DNA from: Lachnospiraceae bacterium
Lineage (GTDB): Bacteria > Bacillota > Clostridia > Lachnospirales > Lachnospiraceae
Direction of reading: 5' to 3'
NCBI GenBank assembly: GCA_024691145.1
Contig: JAILNW010000324.1
Location: 1-10,098 of the forward strand
DNA: 10,098 nt
How positions within the stretch are numbered: the stretch's first letter is position 1; each line of letters opens with the position of its first letter. Shown piece by piece: positions 6,648 through 10,098 of the stretch. The notes under the pieces are model-generated. The model was not told the origin of the DNA. It saw nothing but the letters and a program-made list of their open reading frames with translations, and did no database searches. The translations under genes were made by a program, and so were the position numbers.

Positions 6648-8081
6648 TCACACCTTAATCTCAGCTGTTAAACCAAGTAATTCTTTATTCTCTTCGAGAA
6701 TAGGATTAATAACATTGTTAAGGAAATCTTCTACCTGGAATGCTGCACATCCTGTAAACTTAGCAGGATCCATATCTGCCTTAAGTTCATCAAGAGTCTT
6801 ATTGAAGGCTGGCTCTGCTGCAATAAGTTCAAGAAGGTTATTATCAAGTCCCTCCTGCTTAACATTCTTACCAGCTTCCATAGACAATGTTCTTATCTTC
6901 TCATGAAGTTCCTGTCTGTCTCCGCCTGCTTTAACTGCATCCATCATAATATTCTCAGTAGCCATAAATGGAAGTTCAGACAGAAGTCTCTTCTCTATAA
7001 CCTTAGTATATACAACAAGTCCGTCTGCAACATTGTTGCAAAGATCAAGAATACCATCAATTGCAAGGAATCCCTCTGGAACGCTTAATCTCTTGTTAGC
7101 TGAATCATCAAGTGTTCTCTCAAACCACTGAGTAGAAGCAACAAATGCAGGGTTAAGTGCATTAACCATAACATAATCTGCAAGTGAAGCAATTCTCTCA
7201 CTTCTCATAGGGTTACGCTTATAAGCCATGGCAGAAGAACCAATCTGGTTCTTTTCAAATGGCTCCTCAACTTCCTTAAGGTGCTGTAATAATCTTATAT
7301 CATTAGAGAACTTATGGGCACTTGCTGCAATACCTGCAAGTACAGAAAGAACTCTCATATCTATCTTTCTTGAATAAGTCTGTCCAGAAACAGGATATAC
7401 ATCATCAAATCCCATTTCCTTTGCAATCATCTTATCAAGCTTTTTAACTTTATCATAATCTCCATCAAATAACTCAAGGAAACTTGCCTGTGTTCCTGTT
7501 GTTCCCTTAGAGCCAAGTAACTTCATGCTGCCAATTACATAATCAAGATCATCAAGGTCAAGTTTAAACTCCTGTAACCATAATGTAGCTCTCTTTCCTA
7601 CAGTTGTAGGCTGTGCTGGCTGAAAATGAGTAAATGCAAGTGTTGGCTGTGCTTTATACTTATCAGCAAACTTTGCAAGAACATTAATAACATTAATAAG
7701 CTTCTTTCTAACAAGTTTTAAAGCTTCTGTCATAATAATAAGGTCTGTATTATCTCCAACATAACAAGATGTTGCACCAAGATGAATAATACCCTTTGCC
7801 TTAGGACACTGAACACCATATGCATAAACATGAGACATAACATCATGTCTTACAAGTGCTTCTCTTTCCTTGGCAACTTCATAGTTAATATCATCTTTAT
7901 TAGCTATTAACTCATCAATCTGCTCCTGTGTAATATTAAGACCTAATTCTTTCTCAGTCTTTGCAAGGGCAATCCATAATCTTCTCCATGTTCTGAACTT
8001 CATATCTGGAGAGAAAATGTACTGCATCTCCTTACTTGCGTATCTTTCTGATAAAGGGCTTACATATCTGTCATTGCTCAT
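6648..8081 (-). CDS. purB: Adenylosuccinate lyase (eukaryote-like long form)
   Basis: The 477-residue enzyme splits fumarate from SAICAR and from adenylosuccinate in purine synthesis. Visible active-site elements are RHDVMSHV (78-85), LGATS (101-105), THFQPAQPTT with His152 (151-160) and the mobile signature loop GSSAMAYKRNPMRSER (281-296), which holds the catalytic serine. The region QWFERTLDDSANKR (318-331) and the downstream ELPFMATENI and MEAG segments closely resemble the animal enzyme as I recall it, rather than the shorter Bacillus PurB. The signature usually reads AMPYKRNP; here Pro is Ala286. AGGAA stands 7-8 nt before the ATG. It leads the purB-map pair; a possible promoter lies at 8129-8155. 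Confidence 0.95.
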   Translation of the reverse strand: MSNDRYVSPLSERYASKEMQYIFSPDMKFRTWRRLWIALAKTEKELGLNITQEQIDELIANKDDINYEVAKEREALVRHDVMSHVYAYGVQCPKAKGIIHLGATSCYVGDNTDLIIMTEALKLVRKKLINVINVLAKFADKYKAQPTLAFTHFQPAQPTTVGKRATLWLQEFKLDLDDLDYVIGSMKLLGSKGTTGTQASFLELFDGDYDKVKKLDKMIAKEMGFDDVYPVSGQTYSRKIDMRVLSVLAGIAASAHKFSNDIRLLQHLKEVEEPFEKNQIGSSAMAYKRNPMRSERIASLADYVMVNALNPAFVASTQWFERTLDDSANKRLSVPEGFLAIDGILDLCNNVADGLVVYTKVIEKRLLSELPFMATENIMMDAVKAGGDRQELHEKIRTLSMEAGKNVKQEGLDNNLLELIAAEPAFNKTLDELKADMDPAKFTGCAAFQVEDFLNNVINPILEENKELLGLTAEIKV

Positions 8082-8128
8082 TATATATTCCTCATTTCTT
8101 TTATATTTTTCACATTTACATTTTGTAT

Positions 8129-8155
8129 GTTATAATAACTTATTTAGTTAATCAA
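8129..8155 (-). promoter_or_regulatory. Possible promoter for purB-map
   Basis: On the minus strand TTGATT (8150-8155) and TATAAC (8129-8134) are 15 nt apart, which is short; shifting the -35 to ACTTGA gives 17 nt but a poorer hexamer. The spacer holds a small palindrome, TAACT-AAATA-AGTTA. The 91-nt gap between the PAP2 gene and purB has no convincing terminator, so read-through from upstream is also possible. Confidence 0.35.
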
Positions 8156-8172
8156 GTATTTTTTTTAATACA

Positions 8173-9135
8173 TTATTGTTCTTCCTCTTTAGGTGAGAAA
8201 AACTTCTTAATAAAAACAGGATATATTCCAACTACCCAGAATACAAGTATAGCATATCTAATCATGTGCCATGCAAACATTCCCTTAAAGAGGTTATTGG
8301 CAATAGTCTTGAGAAGTATTCTAAGGCCAAATGTTGTTGCCACACCAAGTACAACTTTAATTATCTGTAGTTTGAGTCCTATTCCCTTTTCCTTAAAGTT
8401 AACATACTTTTTTTCAACAAACCATCCAAGGGAAAGTCCAATAGCAACCCCTGCCATCTTAATAGCATCCTTAGAATCAGCATATGTTGTAATCTTATGA
8501 TTATACATATATAAATCATAAACTGCACCAATAATACCTAATATTATAATTAATATAACAGCCACAATATAGCCATTATCCTTTTTTTCAATATATCTGC
8601 TAAATAACTTATCTGTAATTATAGCAACAATACTTGATATAATTACAGCAACTGATACGTCAAGTGGCGTATGAACTCCAAGATACATTCTTGAAAATAC
8701 AACAAGTCCCACAATAATAGCCGAAATCAAAACTACCTTTAATCTGTCACGCTTAGTTTTCACTGCGTTCTTAAATGGATTATTCTCCCCAAGTATATAA
8801 CCCGCAATTCCTCCTGCCGTTGCAGTTACCTGTGTTGAATGTCCGCTTGGAAATGAATATCCTGTAGCACCCTTTACAGCACTTTTAACAGGCTTAAACT
8901 TTGGATCAAGAACCCATGGTCTTGGAATTCTGAAGGCAAGCTTAAGAATCTGGGCTGTCATGCCTGCAACTATCATAGCAAAACCTAATCTGTAACCAAG
9001 TTTCTTGTCTAAACACCAGTATAAAATCATAATAATTGTTAATGCAACTACCCCGCTTCCAAGATAAGTTACAATTCCGAAGAATTTATCCAAAACAGGA
9101 TTTCTTATCTCAGATATTAATCTTAATATTTCCAT
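8173..9135 (-). CDS. PAP2-family membrane phosphatase
   Basis: The 320-residue integral membrane protein probably dephosphorylates a lipid phosphate or pyrophosphate such as an undecaprenyl or phosphatidyl substrate; the exact substrate cannot be read from sequence. All three PAP2 signatures are complete: KLAFRIPRP (Lys65 to Pro73), PSGH (96-99) and SRMYLGVHTPLD (Ser148, Arg149, His155, Asp159). About eight or nine hydrophobic segments are visible. Roughly four lie beyond the catalytic core, more than in minimal six-helix members. I chose the ATG at 9135, with AAAGGAAA about 8 nt upstream. A longer in-frame start at 9216 would overlap the upstream gene and its terminator and adds an implausible polar leader. 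The upstream terminator abuts its ribosome binding site. Confidence 0.9.
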   Translation of the reverse strand: MEILRLISEIRNPVLDKFFGIVTYLGSGVVALTIIMILYWCLDKKLGYRLGFAMIVAGMTAQILKLAFRIPRPWVLDPKFKPVKSAVKGATGYSFPSGHSTQVTATAGGIAGYILGENNPFKNAVKTKRDRLKVVLISAIIVGLVVFSRMYLGVHTPLDVSVAVIISSIVAIITDKLFSRYIEKKDNGYIVAVILIIILGIIGAVYDLYMYNHKITTYADSKDAIKMAGVAIGLSLGWFVEKKYVNFKEKGIGLKLQIIKVVLGVATTFGLRILLKTIANNLFKGMFAWHMIRYAILVFWVVGIYPVFIKKFFSPKEEEQ

Positions 9136-9154
9136 ATAAATATTTCCTTTCTGC

Positions 9155-9185
9155 AAAATAATCCCCTCATAATAAATATGAGGGG
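9155..9185 (-). terminator. Intrinsic terminator after the lipoprotein gene
   Basis: A perfect 9-bp stem, CCCCTCATA with TATGAGGGG, around a 5-nt loop, followed on the minus strand by ATTATTTT. It begins 15 nt after the lipoprotein stop codon and ends about 10 nt before the ribosome binding site of the PAP2 gene. Confidence 0.85.
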
Positions 9186-9199
9186 TAATAAACTTTACA

Positions 9200-9874
9200 T
9201 TACTGTGCAACAACAACTGTGTTCATAAGTACAAGACTGTTATTAGCAATCTCTTCCTGATACTTATCAGCATCCTTATCAGCTGTAATAACGCTCATAA
9301 CAATACCTGGCTTTCCGTCTGCAACGAATCCGTAAGCATTGAAAGGAATCTCCTTCTCTTTCTTCTCTTCGTCAAATGCAGTAATAGTACCAATAAAATT
9401 AGTTCTCTCAATGTTGTTATGATTCTCAGCATCAGAAGTCTTATCAATCTGGAATAAAGCTCCCTCTGGAACAATATCAAGATCTGTACTTATAGCACTA
9501 AATATATCCTTGCTGCATGCATTAATTACATCTGTTGATGAAGAAACACTTGCTTCCTTATTGTACCATACAAAAGTAATCTCTTTAGTATTGTATAAAA
9601 CAAATGAATGAAGCTTGCCATCTGCTCTTGGTATATTACCAAATCCAGGTCCTACATAAACAAGAGCCTTATCTAATTCGTAGTTCATACCACTTGTTTC
9701 ATTACCATCATAAGTAAATAAAAGGCCTCCCTGCTCTTCCTTCTCAATCTTTACATCTTTCGTACCATCTGATGAATTAGCACTTTTCCCCTTAAACTTG
9801 TCCAGCAAAGCACATCCTGATAATGCCACACAAGAAACAGCAATAGCGCTTAATACTATAACTTGTTTTTTCAT
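9200..9874 (-). CDS. Small lipoprotein of unknown function
   Basis: The product has 224 residues. Lysines at 2-3, a hydrophobic stretch and the lipobox LSGC (Cys21) mark it as a lipoprotein that would sit on the outer face of the membrane. A charged Lys/Ser/Asp/Glu-rich linker (about 25-48) leads to a mixed alpha/beta domain starting near GGLLFTYDG and ending with a hydrophobic VLMNTVVVAQ. I do not recognise the domain. The ATG is well placed, with AAAGGAAG 8 nt upstream. A promoter at 9932-9960 and a terminator at 9155-9185 make it a single-gene unit. Confidence 0.88.
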   Translation of the reverse strand: MKKQVIVLSAIAVSCVALSGCALLDKFKGKSANSSDGTKDVKIEKEEQGGLLFTYDGNETSGMNYELDKALVYVGPGFGNIPRADGKLHSFVLYNTKEITFVWYNKEASVSSSTDVINACSKDIFSAISTDLDIVPEGALFQIDKTSDAENHNNIERTNFIGTITAFDEEKKEKEIPFNAYGFVADGKPGIVMSVITADKDADKYQEEIANNSLVLMNTVVVAQ

Positions 9875-9931
9875 AAAATAAACTTCCTTTCCTTTTCCCT
9901 TAAAAAGTTTTATATTAAACTTAACGCTTAT

Positions 9932-9960
9932 ATTCTACCACATTTTTAGTGTAAAGTAAA
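9932..9960 (-). promoter_or_regulatory. Promoter for the lipoprotein gene
   Basis: On the minus strand TTTACT (9955-9960) and TAGAAT (9932-9937) are 17 nt apart, with TGG directly before the -10 (extended -10). The leader would be about 50 nt. The -10 region lies inside one arm of an inverted repeat shared with the rightward promoter. Confidence 0.65.
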
Positions 9961-9989
9961 ATATTTTTTAGCGTGAACAGTAAATTATT

Positions 9990-10019
9990 TTGACTTTAAT
10001 ATCTACAATGTGGTAAAAT
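9990..10019 (+). promoter_or_regulatory. Promoter for the divergent rightward gene
   Basis: TTGACT (9990-9995) and TAAAAT (10014-10019) are separated by 18 nt, again with TGG directly before the -10. It is back to back with the leftward lipoprotein promoter and points at the start codon at 10093, giving a leader of about 67 nt. Confidence 0.6.
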
Positions 10020-10092
10020 AACCTAATGGAGATTATAAATTATGTCGATAAACATGTGATATTAATTTTAGGGGATTATTTGGAGGCTTTAG

Positions 10093-10098
10093 ATGGAC
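10093..10098 (+). CDS. Start of a rightward gene (first two codons only)
   Basis: TTGGAGG (10080-10086) is followed after 6 nt by ATG GAC at the window edge, and a promoter lies upstream in the same direction. Nothing can be said about the product. Confidence 0.5.

Larger units (their letters stand above)
9931..10020. promoter_or_regulatory. Inverted repeat spanning both divergent -10 regions
   Basis: TATTCTACCACATT (9931-9944) is the reverse complement, with one mismatch, of AATGTGGTAAAATA (10007-10020). Each arm covers the extended -10 of one promoter. Part of the match follows from shared promoter consensus, but the extra bases beyond TGGTA(G/A)AAT suggest a possible common operator. Confidence 0.4.

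Noticed and set aside
8157..8172. Weak GTATT/AATAC stem with an A run after the PAP2 gene
   Set aside because: On the coding strand it has no following T tract and only five A/T-rich pairs, so it is not a credible terminator.
8036..8500. Plus-strand open frame of 154 codons
   Set aside because: It spans the purB-PAP2 gap antisense to both genes, with no start signals; both genes have complete family signatures on the other strand.
9136..9216. Longer PAP2 start at 9216
   Set aside because: It would overlap the lipoprotein gene and translate through the terminator hairpin; the ATG at 9135 has a good ribosome binding site.

Overview
The window is AT-rich with short Shine-Dalgarno-led genes, two of them encoding lipoproteins. 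Gene content (SEC-C type methionine aminopeptidase, 477-residue eukaryote-like adenylosuccinate lyase, starch-binding modules on an exported protein) suggests a Gram-positive gut or rumen Clostridia, most likely Lachnospiraceae (Butyrivibrio/Roseburia/Eubacterium-like). That placement is an inference from gene style, not a database result.

Nearly everything reads leftward (minus strand). From right to left: a divergent promoter region (about 9930-10092), with the first two codons of a rightward gene at the edge; a small lipoprotein of unknown function (9200-9874) ending in a clear intrinsic terminator; a multi-pass PAP2-family phosphatase (8173-9135); purB (6648-8081) and a SEC-C methionine aminopeptidase (5757-6632), 15 nt apart and probably co-transcribed; a second intrinsic terminator; an ApbE-type exported FAD:protein FMN transferase (4712-5695); and, behind its own near-consensus promoter, one giant reading frame open from 4623 to the left edge (1541 codons, no stop in the window).

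The giant gene is the unusual part. I translated it by hand from the minus strand. It has an N-terminal membrane anchor, then a UGSC-like domain (the family that carries a U-G-S-C selenocysteine motif) with Cys at the selenocysteine position and the second Cys lost. Two tandem diverged copies of a roughly 350-residue domain follow, each with a DGLP motif, an AVMAGC motif and a TIGRAIN motif. After these come two bacterial Ig-like domains, a further beta-rich stretch and three CBM26-like starch-binding modules, the last of which is degenerate. A UGSC-type redox-like head joined to polysaccharide-binding modules on a surface protein is not an architecture I recognise, and it is the best candidate here for an undescribed system.

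Functionally, purB and map are housekeeping. The PAP2 enzyme, both lipoproteins and the giant protein are envelope-facing. ApbE sits directly upstream of the giant gene, but I found no convincing flavinylation motif in the giant protein, so the pairing may be coincidental. No RNA genes, CRISPR arrays, insertion sequences or phage genes were seen.
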